NCBI GenBank assembly: GCA_001770785.1
Contig: MERZ01000043.1
Coordinates: forward strand, 4,834-10,009
From: Burkholderiales bacterium RIFCSPHIGHO2_12_FULL_61_11
Lineage (GTDB): Bacteria > Pseudomonadota > Gammaproteobacteria > Burkholderiales > Burkholderiaceae_C
Length of the DNA stretch: 5,176 nucleotides
Direction: 5' to 3'
Numbering within the stretch: position 1 is the stretch's first letter; each line of letters opens with the position of its first letter. Made by a program: the position numbers and the translations under genes. Below the pieces are notes generated by a model, which did no database searches, was not told where the DNA came from, and saw only the letters and a list, made by a program, of their open reading frames with translations. This document shows positions 1 to 5,176 of this stretch, piece by piece.

Positions 1-1425
1 AATGCTTTCGCGCAGCCCGGTGTCCAGTTCGTCGAGTGCCGTCTGGACGTGTGGCGCCTGGCCCTGCTGGACCGCGGCCCGCAGCAACTGCACCTGGATC
101 TTGAGAAAGGCCAGCGACTGCGCAATCGAGTCGTGCAATTCGCGCGCCAGCAGGGCACGCTCCTCGGCGACGGCCGCTTCACGCTCCAGGGCGGCGGCGC
201 GCAAACCCTCCAGGGCGCTGGCAAGATGACTGGCCAGCGCATCCAGCAGTTCGGTCTCGTCCGCGCTCAGCATGACGGGAGAACGGAAGAACAGGTTGAA
301 CTCGCCCAGCAGGCGCTGCTGGAGCCGGACCGGCACACTGACCACGCTTTCGTACCCCGCCCGGGCGCAATGGCGCACCGGCGCCTCGTCATGACTCAGG
401 ATCGGGATCACGCGCGTACGCGCATCCGGCCGCAGGTTGCCGCAGGCGCAGGCACCCGCCAGCAGGCTGCGCTCCTCCTCGACCAGGTCCTGCGGGAAAC
501 AACTTGATGCCAGCATCAGATAGCGCTGGCTGGCCTCATCGGACCAACGGACGGCCGCGGCATCGGCCTTCATGATGGTTCGCACGCGCTGGGCAAAGCC
601 GCGCGCCAGTTCGTTGATGCTGTTGGCCTGGGCCAGAAAGGCGCTGACCTCGTAAAGCGACTCGAGCCGCGCGCGCTGCGCCTCGATGCGCCGCGTCTTG
701 GCCTCGACCTTGGATTCCAGGCCTTCATAGAGCGATTGCAGGGTTGCGGCCATGCGGTTGAAACTCCCCGCCACCTGGCCAAATTCGTCCTGCGTATCGA
801 CCTCGACGCGCGTGGAAAAATCGCCAGACTCGACCTTGCGCAGCCCCTGCCGAAGCTGCCCGAGGGGGTTGATCACATACTGGTAGCCGGTATAAAGCAT
901 GAGCACGGCAGCGCCGATGGCCAGCACCATCATCACGAACTGGACCAAATTCAAAATAGCCGTCAGCCGCGACAGATGCTGCTCGATCACGAGCACGAGG
1001 CGGTCTATGGCGTCAACAAAATCGCCGGCCGCCCGCACCGCGGCTTGGGTCGTCAGTGCCGGCTCGGCCAGCCACTGCGGGCGCTGCTCGCGCCAGAGCG
1101 ACTCAACAACGGCAAAGCGCGCCTGAACCTGTTCATCCCAGGGGACGAACAGCGGCCGCAATGGGTCACCGGTGCGCAAGACAGCCAGGCTCTCATCAAA
1201 CCGGCCCACCAGGCCCTGAAGTTCGGCGCGTGACACGCCCGCCTGCACCGAGCTGGCCAGCCGCCAGGTCTGCATGCGCATGCGCCCGGCTTCGTTGACG
1301 GCCGCGGCACCCCCTTCAAGCTGCCAGGTCACCCACAAGGTCAGCCCAATGGAGGTCAAGGCGACCATCAAGAGGCCCACGCCGATGCGGATGAGCTTGC
1401 TGGACAGGGAAGCCGTCTGCGCCAT
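1..1425 (-). CDS. narX: NarX/NarQ-type nitrate/nitrite-like sensor histidine kinase, 3' end cut by window edge
   Basis: The 475 residues in the window form the N-terminal part of an inner-membrane two-component sensor kinase; the frame runs off the left edge without a stop. Visible order: TM1 about 11-34; a periplasmic four-helix-type sensor region about 35-155, opening with a P-box-like stretch (NEAGRMRMQTWRL, 44-56) that resembles the nitrate-binding P-box of NarX/NarQ; TM2 about 156-178; HAMP about 179-231 with the usual P187 and a DEFG motif (213-216); a coiled-coil linker 232-262; a GAF-like central module about 260-408 with C309, C326, C328 and C353; then a HisKA_3 dimerisation box (ARELHDSIAQSLAFLKIQ) with phospho-acceptor H431. 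The HATPase domain lies outside. The ATG at 1425 sits 4 nt after the holA stop, with AAGAAGA at 1439-1433 as a ribosome site, so translation is probably coupled to holA. A NarL/FixJ-type response regulator would be expected further left. The family call is firm; nitrate as the ligand is inferred, because the P-box lysine of E. coli NarX is glutamate (E45) here. Confidence 0.9.
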   Translation of the reverse strand, partial: MAQTASLSSKLIRIGVGLLMVALTSIGLTLWVTWQLEGGAAAVNEAGRMRMQTWRLASSVQAGVSRAELQGLVGRFDESLAVLRTGDPLRPLFVPWDEQVQARFAVVESLWREQRPQWLAEPALTTQAAVRAAGDFVDAIDRLVLVIEQHLSRLTAILNLVQFVMMVLAIGAAVLMLYTGYQYVINPLGQLRQGLRKVESGDFSTRVEVDTQDEFGQVAGSFNRMAATLQSLYEGLESKVEAKTRRIEAQRARLESLYEVSAFLAQANSINELARGFAQRVRTIMKADAAAVRWSDEASQRYLMLASSCFPQDLVEEERSLLAGACACGNLRPDARTRVIPILSHDEAPVRHCARAGYESVVSVPVRLQQRLLGEFNLFFRSPVMLSADETELLDALASHLASALEGLRAAALEREAAVAEERALLARELHDSIAQSLAFLKIQVQLLRAAVQQGQAPHVQTALDELDTGLRESI

Positions 1426-1429
1426 GCGG

Positions 1430-2548
1430 CTATCTTCTTGCACCGTTCGCAGCAACGCGTGGCTCGCGGGGCCCCGGCAACGGCGCGGCGCACTGCGCGC
1501 ACACCATGCCCGCGAGCCGGTGCAGCGCTTGCCAGCTGTCCAGCGGCCAGTCGGGCTGTTTCAGCCCCTTGACGATGCCGTCCACCTTGTGCGCGGCATG
1601 GAGCAGCTGCGCCAGGGCGGTGTCGCTCATGCCGGGCAGCACCCGCTCAAACAGTTTTTCCCTGGCGCCCCAAACGCGGTTTTCGCGCAGCGCCATGGGC
1701 ATGGGCCGGCCAGCGCTCAGCGCGTCTTTCACGCGCTTCATGCTGCGTATATCCTCGGCCAGGGCCCAGTGCACCAGCACTTCAGCAGTGCCTTCGGCCT
1801 GCAGGCCGTCCAGCATGCGCGCCACACGCAGCGCATGCCCGCCCAGCACCGCTTCCGACAGCTTGAACACGTCGTAGCGCGCGACATTGAGCACGGCGTT
1901 TTCAACCTGGTCGAAACCGAGCACCACGCACGCGTTGTCCGCGCCGGGGGGGTAGAGCAGGCTCAGCTTCTGGATTTCCTGGTGCGCGGCCAGCAGGTTG
2001 CCTTCGACCCGGTCGGCAAAAAACTGCAAGGTGCGCTGGCCCTCTTCGCCCGCTGCCACGCGCTGGCCCTGCAGCTGCAGGCGCTGCGCAATCCACTGTG
2101 GCAAGGCGCGGCGGTCGATCGGGTCGAACTTGACGGTGACGCCAAAGCTCTCGAGCGCGCCAAACCATGCGCCCTTGCTGGTCATGCTGTCCAGCCTGGG
2201 CAGCATGATCAAGGTCAGCGTGGCGTCATGGCCCTGGGCGCGCTCGGCCAGTTGCTGCAGCGCCACGGAACCGTCCTTGCCGGGCTTGCCGCCGGGAATG
2301 CGGATTTCCACAATCTGCTTGTCGGCGAACAGGCTTGACGAGCCAACACTGGCCAGCACCCCGCTCCAGTCAAAATGTGCCCCGGCCGCCGTGTGTACCG
2401 TGCGTTCGGTGTAGCCCTGAAGGCGCGCCGCCGTGCGCAAGGCATCGGCAAACTCCTGCATCAGCAAAGGCTCGTCGCCATGCAGGGTATAGAGACTTTT
2501 GAGTCCCCGCTTGAGGTGCTCGGACAGTTGGGCGGCGGCCAGGTTCAT
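1430..2548 (-). CDS. holA: DNA polymerase III subunit delta (clamp-loader wrench)
   Basis: Delta subunit of the replicative clamp loader; in this family it opens the beta sliding clamp at the replication fork, working with delta-prime and tau/gamma. The protein is 372 residues from the ATG, somewhat longer than E. coli HolA (343). Recognisable parts: an N-terminal LYTLHGDEPLLMQE segment (19-32) typical of the delta domain I start; FADRVEGNLLAAHQEIQKLS (177-196), matching the HolA GNLLA...LSLL helix; a domain III start at DVFKLSEAVLGG (226-237); and a C-terminal WQALHRLAGMVCA helix (339-351) followed by a short basic tail. Start choice: the ATG at 2548 gives MNLAAAQL, the usual Burkholderiales beginning. 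A TTG three codons upstream (2557) is in frame and better spaced (6 nt) from the AGAAG at 2568-2564, so it remains possible and would give 375 residues. The gene lies 51 nt after the Lrp-type gene and 4 nt before the kinase. No lptE or leuS neighbour is visible, unlike the common arrangement. Confidence 0.95.
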   Translation of the reverse strand: MNLAAAQLSEHLKRGLKSLYTLHGDEPLLMQEFADALRTAARLQGYTERTVHTAAGAHFDWSGVLASVGSSSLFADKQIVEIRIPGGKPGKDGSVALQQLAERAQGHDATLTLIMLPRLDSMTSKGAWFGALESFGVTVKFDPIDRRALPQWIAQRLQLQGQRVAAGEEGQRTLQFFADRVEGNLLAAHQEIQKLSLLYPPGADNACVVLGFDQVENAVLNVARYDVFKLSEAVLGGHALRVARMLDGLQAEGTAEVLVHWALAEDIRSMKRVKDALSAGRPMPMALRENRVWGAREKLFERVLPGMSDTALAQLLHAAHKVDGIVKGLKQPDWPLDSWQALHRLAGMVCAQCAAPLPGPREPRVAANGARR

Positions 2549-2599
2549 GGTTGCCAAGTTTAGCTTCTGGGGATGGCCGCAGTCGTCCTATTGCTAGTG
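2549..2599 (-). other. Short spacer between the Lrp-type regulator and holA
   Basis: Fifty-one bases separate the regulator's stop codon from the holA ATG. On the minus strand the only notable signal is AGAAG (2568-2564), a weak ribosome-binding site. It is 6 nt from the alternative TTG start and 15 nt from the ATG. I see no GC-rich stem followed by a T run on the minus strand, so nothing obvious stops transcription passing from the regulator gene into holA. A holA promoter could still lie inside the upstream gene. Confidence 0.5.
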
Positions 2600-3022
2600 C
2601 TACAGCTTGCTGGTTGACAACAGCAGGCTGGTCTCGGTGTTGGCAATGCCGTCAAGCAGGCGGATGCGCCCAAGCACGCGGTCAAAGGCTTCCAGGCTGT
2701 CGGCGCGCAACTCGGCCACGATGTCCCAACGGCCATTGGTGGTGTGCAGCGCGCTCACGGCCGGGTCGCCGCGCAGCGCGCTAAGCACATGGTCGATGCG
2801 GTTGCCATCGACGGCCACCGTCATCAGCGCGCGAATTTGATGGGCCTCAACCTGCGGCCTGAGCCGCGCCGTATAGCCCACGATGGTGCCGTCGGTTTCA
2901 AGCTTGTTCAGCCGGTTTTGCACGGTACCCCGTGACACACGCAAGACCTTCGCCAAGGACGCGACCGAGGCCCGGGCGTTGTCTCGCAGCAGCGAAATGA
3001 GTTGGCGGTCGGTATCGTCCAT
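2600..3022 (-). CDS. Lrp/AsnC-family transcriptional regulator
   Basis: A 140-residue protein of standard length for the feast/famine (Lrp/AsnC) family, which bind DNA as dimers or higher oligomers and usually sense an amino acid. The N-terminal winged helix-turn-helix starts at MDDTDRQLISLLRDNAR and continues with ASVASLAKVLRVSRGTVQNRL (about 18-38, recognition helix about 31-43) and the linker LETDGTIVGYTA. The C-terminal RAM ligand and oligomerisation domain covers about 65-138, including NGRWDIVAELRADSLEAFD (96-114), the family's G-x-W/Y-D segment. The start ATG at 3022 fits the family N-terminus; no clear Shine-Dalgarno sequence precedes it. It is divergent from ornithine cyclodeaminase and arginase across a 196-bp AT-rich gap, so I infer that it controls that pair, probably responding to arginine, ornithine or proline, and possibly itself. 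Which ligand, and whether it activates or represses, cannot be read from sequence. Confidence 0.93.
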   Translation of the reverse strand: MDDTDRQLISLLRDNARASVASLAKVLRVSRGTVQNRLNKLETDGTIVGYTARLRPQVEAHQIRALMTVAVDGNRIDHVLSALRGDPAVSALHTTNGRWDIVAELRADSLEAFDRVLGRIRLLDGIANTETSLLLSTSKL

Positions 3023-3061
3023 GCACTGATTTTAATGACTAATCGTTAACCATGAATGGCT

Positions 3062-3098
3062 ATTTGTACAATTTGTTCAGTTAATTTAGCAGTTTATT
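3062..3098. repeat. Paired 9-bp direct repeats, candidate Lrp-type operator
   Basis: ATTTGTACA at 3062-3070 is followed immediately by ATTTGTTCA at 3071-3079 (8 of 9 bases identical). CAGTTAATT at 3078-3086 recurs as CAGTTTATT at 3090-3098 (8 of 9). The first unit overlaps the perfect 8-bp palindrome TTGTACAA at 3064-3071. The repeats are read directly from the sequence; their role as operator sites for the adjacent regulator is inference from position and AT content, and in AT-rich DNA short repeats can arise by chance. Confidence 0.45.
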
Positions 3099-3203
3099 GG
3101 CTTTTGTTTAGCGCCATTGCTTGGCAGAATGAATTTTTACGGTGGCGGATCGGACTGCGTTGAGCGCCCTGCCGCTACAGACGATTGAAGAAACAGGCAT
3201 AGT

Positions 3204-3208
3204 GAGGA
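3204..3208 (+). promoter_or_regulatory. Ribosome-binding site for ornithine cyclodeaminase
   Basis: GAGGA lies 10 nt before the ATG at 3219, a slightly long but workable spacing. It supports the start that gives the N-terminus MVEYIGIEGI, which aligns in length with known bacterial ornithine cyclodeaminases. Confidence 0.6.
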
Positions 3209-3218
3209 ATCCCCGATC

Positions 3219-4319
3219 ATGGTTGAGTACATTGGCATTGAAGGCATACAGCGCATCGTGGGCCGCGTCGGACCCGCACGGTTCATGGAAGGCCTGGCGG
3301 CGGAAATTGAAGCCGATTACCGGCGCTGGGGCGAATTTGACAAGTCGGCACGCCACGCCATTTATTCGCCAGGGGGCGTGATTGAGCTGATGCCCACCAG
3401 CGACGGCCAGATGTACTCGTTCAAGTACGTCAACGGTCACCCCAAGAACACCGCCCGCGGCCTGCTGACCGTCACCGCTTTCGGCGTTCTGGCGGATGTT
3501 GAAACCGGCTATCCCCTGCTGCTGTCCGAGCTGACCGTCAGCACGGCCTTGCGCACGGCGGCCATGTCGACACTGGCCGCACGCTGGATGGCTCGGCCGG
3601 ACAGCCGGGTCATGGCCTTGATTGGCAATGGCGCGCAAAGCGAATTCCAGACGATCGCGTTTCACCACATGCTGGGCATTCGCGAGTTCAGGCTGTATGA
3701 CGTAGATGGCCACGCGACAGAAAAACTGGCACGCAACCTCCACGCACTCGGCGAGCGCGATCTGCAGGTGACGCTCTGCCGCTCCGCCACCGACGCCGTG
3801 GCCGGCGCCGACATCGTGACCACCCTCACGGCCGACAAATGCAACGCCACCATTCTGACGCCCGGGATGATCGCGCCCGGCATGCACCTGAACGCCGTGG
3901 GTGGCGACTGCCCCGGCAAGACCGAGTTACACCCCGACATCCTGCGGCGGTCCGACGCCCGCGTGATTGTGGAGTACGAGCCCCAGTCGCGCACCGAGGG
4001 CGAGATCCAGCAACTGCCTGCCGACTTCGCCGTGACCGAGTTCGCCCAGGTGCTCAGCGGCGCCGCGCCCGGCCGTGCGTCAGCGGCCGAGGTGACGATC
4101 TTTGACTCGGTCGGTTTTGCGCTGGAAGACTACTCGGCGCTGCGCTATCTGTATAAACTGCAGCGGCAGCAGAACCCGTCCCGGAAAATCGACTTGATCC
4201 CCCATCTGGACAACCCTAAAGACCTGTTTGGACTGTTGCGCGCCAGCACCCCGCGCTCACCTGCAAGCCCTTCCGCGCGGGCACTCAGGCCTATCGCGGC
4301 TGAATCGGCCCCGACGTGA
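3219..4319 (+). CDS. ocd: Ornithine cyclodeaminase
   Basis: A cytoplasmic NAD-dependent enzyme of the ornithine cyclodeaminase/mu-crystallin family that converts L-ornithine to L-proline and ammonia. The 366 residues compare with about 350 in the Pseudomonas putida enzyme, with which the match is strong as recalled. Catalytic and substrate positions line up almost number for number: R45 (DKSAR), K69 (SFKYVNGHPKNTARG), T84, R112 (TALRTAA) and D230 (NAVGGDCPGKTEL). The Rossmann NAD site is IGNGAQSEFQ (135-144), and VEYEPQSRTEGEIQQLPADF (251-270) and FDSVGFALEDY (295-305) are further hallmarks of true ornithine cyclodeaminases rather than the alanine-dehydrogenase or mu-crystallin-like relatives. 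A low-complexity tail rich in Ala, Ser, Pro and Arg (about 341-366) extends past the conserved end. The stop overlaps the arginase start as GTGA, so the two are co-translated. Likely controlled by the divergent Lrp-type gene. Confidence 0.96.
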   Translation: MVEYIGIEGIQRIVGRVGPARFMEGLAAEIEADYRRWGEFDKSARHAIYSPGGVIELMPTSDGQMYSFKYVNGHPKNTARGLLTVTAFGVLADVETGYPLLLSELTVSTALRTAAMSTLAARWMARPDSRVMALIGNGAQSEFQTIAFHHMLGIREFRLYDVDGHATEKLARNLHALGERDLQVTLCRSATDAVAGADIVTTLTADKCNATILTPGMIAPGMHLNAVGGDCPGKTELHPDILRRSDARVIVEYEPQSRTEGEIQQLPADFAVTEFAQVLSGAAPGRASAAEVTIFDSVGFALEDYSALRYLYKLQRQQNPSRKIDLIPHLDNPKDLFGLLRASTPRSPASPSARALRPIAAESAPT

Positions 4320-5176
4320 CCCAGCGCATCAGGCTCATTGGCGCGCCGACCGATATTGGCGCGGGTATGCGCGGCGCCTCCATGGGGCCTGAGGCGCTGC
4401 GCGTTGCCGAACTGCAGGCTACGCTGGAAGGTCATGGTCTGGACGTGACGGACCAGGGCAACCTCAGTGGACCGGCCAATCCCTGGCTGGCGCCCGTCAA
4501 TGGCTATCGCCACCTGGCCGAAGTTGCCGTGTGGAACCGCTCGGTTCATGACGCCGTCCATGCCGCGTTGACCGCGCGTGATCTGCCAATTTTGCTCGGC
4601 GGCGACCACTGCCTGGCCATCGGCTCGATCAGCGCCGTGGCGCGCCACTGCAGGCAGGCCGGCAAGCAGCTGCGGGTGCTGTGGCTCGATGCCCATGCCG
4701 ATTTCAACACTTGCACCCTGACCCCCACTGGCAACACCCATGGCATGCCGGTGGCCGTGCTGTGTGGCTACGGGCCTGACGAACTGACTCGCATGAGCGA
4801 TGTTTTTCCTGCCATTGCGCCTTCAGTCCTGCGGCAGATCGGCATCCGCAGCGTGGACGAAGGCGAAAAGCGCTTTGTCAGGCAAGCCGGGCTGGAAGTG
4901 TTCGACATGCGCTACATCGATGAAGAGGGCATGCGCCACACCATGGAAGCCGCGCTCGACGGCATCGACGAAAACACCCATCTGCATGTGAGTTTTGACG
5001 TCGACTTTCTTGACGCCGCCATCGCGCCGGGCGTGGCCACCACGGTCAAGGGCGGCCCGACTTACCGCGAAGCCCAGTTGTGCATGGAAATGATTGCCGA
5101 CACCGGGCGCATGGCATCACTCGACGTGATGGAGCTGAACCCCGCGCTGGATGTGCGCAATGGCACGGCCGAGCTG
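4316..5176 (+). CDS. rocF: Arginase (arginase/ureohydrolase family), 3' end cut by window edge
   Basis: A binuclear manganese ureohydrolase that hydrolyses L-arginine to L-ornithine and urea. The window holds 287 residues without a stop; family members are about 300-310, so only the last few residues should be missing. Metal ligands are all present: H98 (GGDH), D125, H127 and D129 (DAHAD), D228 and D230 (SFDVD). The substrate loop FNTCTLTPTGNTHG (130-143) has N131, T138 (Ser in human arginase I), N140 and the proton-shuttle histidine H142, which points to arginase rather than agmatinase or formimidoylglutamase. SVDEGE (179-184) and MELNP (272-276, E274) are also arginase-like. The GTG start at 4316 gives TQRIRLIGAPTDIGAGMRGASMGPEALR, the usual family start, and its last bases form the ocd stop (GTGA overlap). 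No strong ribosome site precedes it, so re-initiation after ocd is likely. It supplies the ornithine that the upstream enzyme consumes. Confidence 0.95.
   Translation, partial: MTQRIRLIGAPTDIGAGMRGASMGPEALRVAELQATLEGHGLDVTDQGNLSGPANPWLAPVNGYRHLAEVAVWNRSVHDAVHAALTARDLPILLGGDHCLAIGSISAVARHCRQAGKQLRVLWLDAHADFNTCTLTPTGNTHGMPVAVLCGYGPDELTRMSDVFPAIAPSVLRQIGIRSVDEGEKRFVRQAGLEVFDMRYIDEEGMRHTMEAALDGIDENTHLHVSFDVDFLDAAIAPGVATTVKGGPTYREAQLCMEMIADTGRMASLDVMELNPALDVRNGTAEL

Larger units (their letters stand above)
3023..3218. promoter_or_regulatory. Divergent AT-rich control region between the Lrp-type gene and ocd
   Basis: This is the only sizeable non-coding stretch. The part at 3028-3110 is about 28% GC (23 of 83 bases counted), against strongly GC-rich genes on both sides. 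It contains the palindrome TTGTACAA (3064-3071), two adjacent near-identical 9-mers ATTTGTACA and ATTTGTTCA (3062-3079), and a second pair CAGTTAATT (3078-3086) and CAGTTTATT (3090-3098). Multiple AT-rich, imperfectly repeated sites are what Lrp/AsnC proteins commonly bind. Promoters for both directions should lie here, but no -35/-10 pair is close enough to consensus to name. The segment at 3141-3218, next to ocd, returns to high GC and would be its 5' leader. Confidence 0.7.

Noticed and set aside
49..507. 152-codon open frame on the plus strand opposite the kinase GAF and HisKA region
   Set aside because: The minus-strand frame encodes a continuous kinase with HAMP and H-box; the plus-strand product is Gln/Arg-rich shadow sequence.
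736..1233. 165-codon open frame on the plus strand opposite the kinase sensor and HAMP region
   Set aside because: Same reason: antisense to a continuous, recognisable transmembrane sensor and HAMP sequence.
1274..2338. 354-codon open frame on the plus strand opposite holA and the kinase start
   Set aside because: It is antisense to the clearly recognisable HolA protein. Its product is rich in His, Gln, Arg and Ala, typical of a GC-rich shadow frame, and resembles no family I know.
2549..2610. Possible terminator between the Lrp-type gene and holA
   Set aside because: The TAGC-containing short repeats there form no convincing GC-rich hairpin with a T run in the direction of transcription.
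3064..3130. Possible sigma-70 boxes for ocd (TTGTAC, TTGTTC, TTGGCT as -35; TTTATT, CAGAAT as -10)
   Set aside because: No pair combines good matches with 16-18 bp spacing, so a specific promoter is not called.
3142..3381. GTG-initiated 79-codon frame beginning in the ocd leader
   Set aside because: No ribosome-binding site is seen before the GTG and most of the frame is the out-of-frame shadow of ocd; a leader peptide role has no support.
3108..3887. 259-codon open frame on the minus strand opposite ornithine cyclodeaminase
   Set aside because: The opposite strand encodes a protein with all ornithine cyclodeaminase active-site residues; the antisense product has no recognisable domain and shadow-like composition.
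4145..4741. 198-codon open frame on the minus strand opposite the ocd/arginase junction
   Set aside because: It spans two well-supported genes in antisense; no family resemblance or plausible start signal.

Overview
The window looks like chromosomal DNA from a high-GC betaproteobacterium, most likely order Burkholderiales and plausibly Comamonadaceae. This rests on the GC-rich coding sequence, the style of the HolA protein and the beta-type NarX-like kinase; no 16S or other phylogenetic marker is present. Coding density is very high. Five protein genes fill almost everything, and the only sizeable non-coding stretch is an AT-rich divergent control region of about 196 bp (3023-3218).

Left part, minus strand, reading right to left: an Lrp/AsnC-family regulator (3022-2600), then holA for the DNA polymerase III delta subunit (2548-1430), then a NarX/NarQ-type membrane sensor histidine kinase (1425 to beyond position 1). 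The kinase is cut off just after its phospho-accepting histidine box. Gaps of 51 and 4 nt and a shared strand make one transcript possible, although the three functions are unrelated.

Right part, plus strand: ornithine cyclodeaminase (3219-4319) and an arginase-family enzyme (4316 to beyond the right edge) that overlap by the four bases GTGA. Together they would convert arginine to ornithine plus urea, and ornithine to proline plus ammonia: a two-step arginine-to-proline route. The divergent Lrp/AsnC gene is the obvious candidate regulator of this pair. The shared intergenic region is strikingly AT-rich, with an 8-bp palindrome and two pairs of near-identical 9-bp repeats that could be its binding sites.

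The two genes at the window edges (kinase and arginase) have open frames that leave the window without a stop codon; both were read directly from the nucleotide sequence. There is no rRNA, tRNA, CRISPR array, insertion sequence or convincing terminator. I did not find a clearly new system. The points most worth a second look are the cysteine cluster and altered P-box of the kinase, the regulatory repeats, and the position of housekeeping holA between an amino-acid regulator and a respiratory-type sensor.
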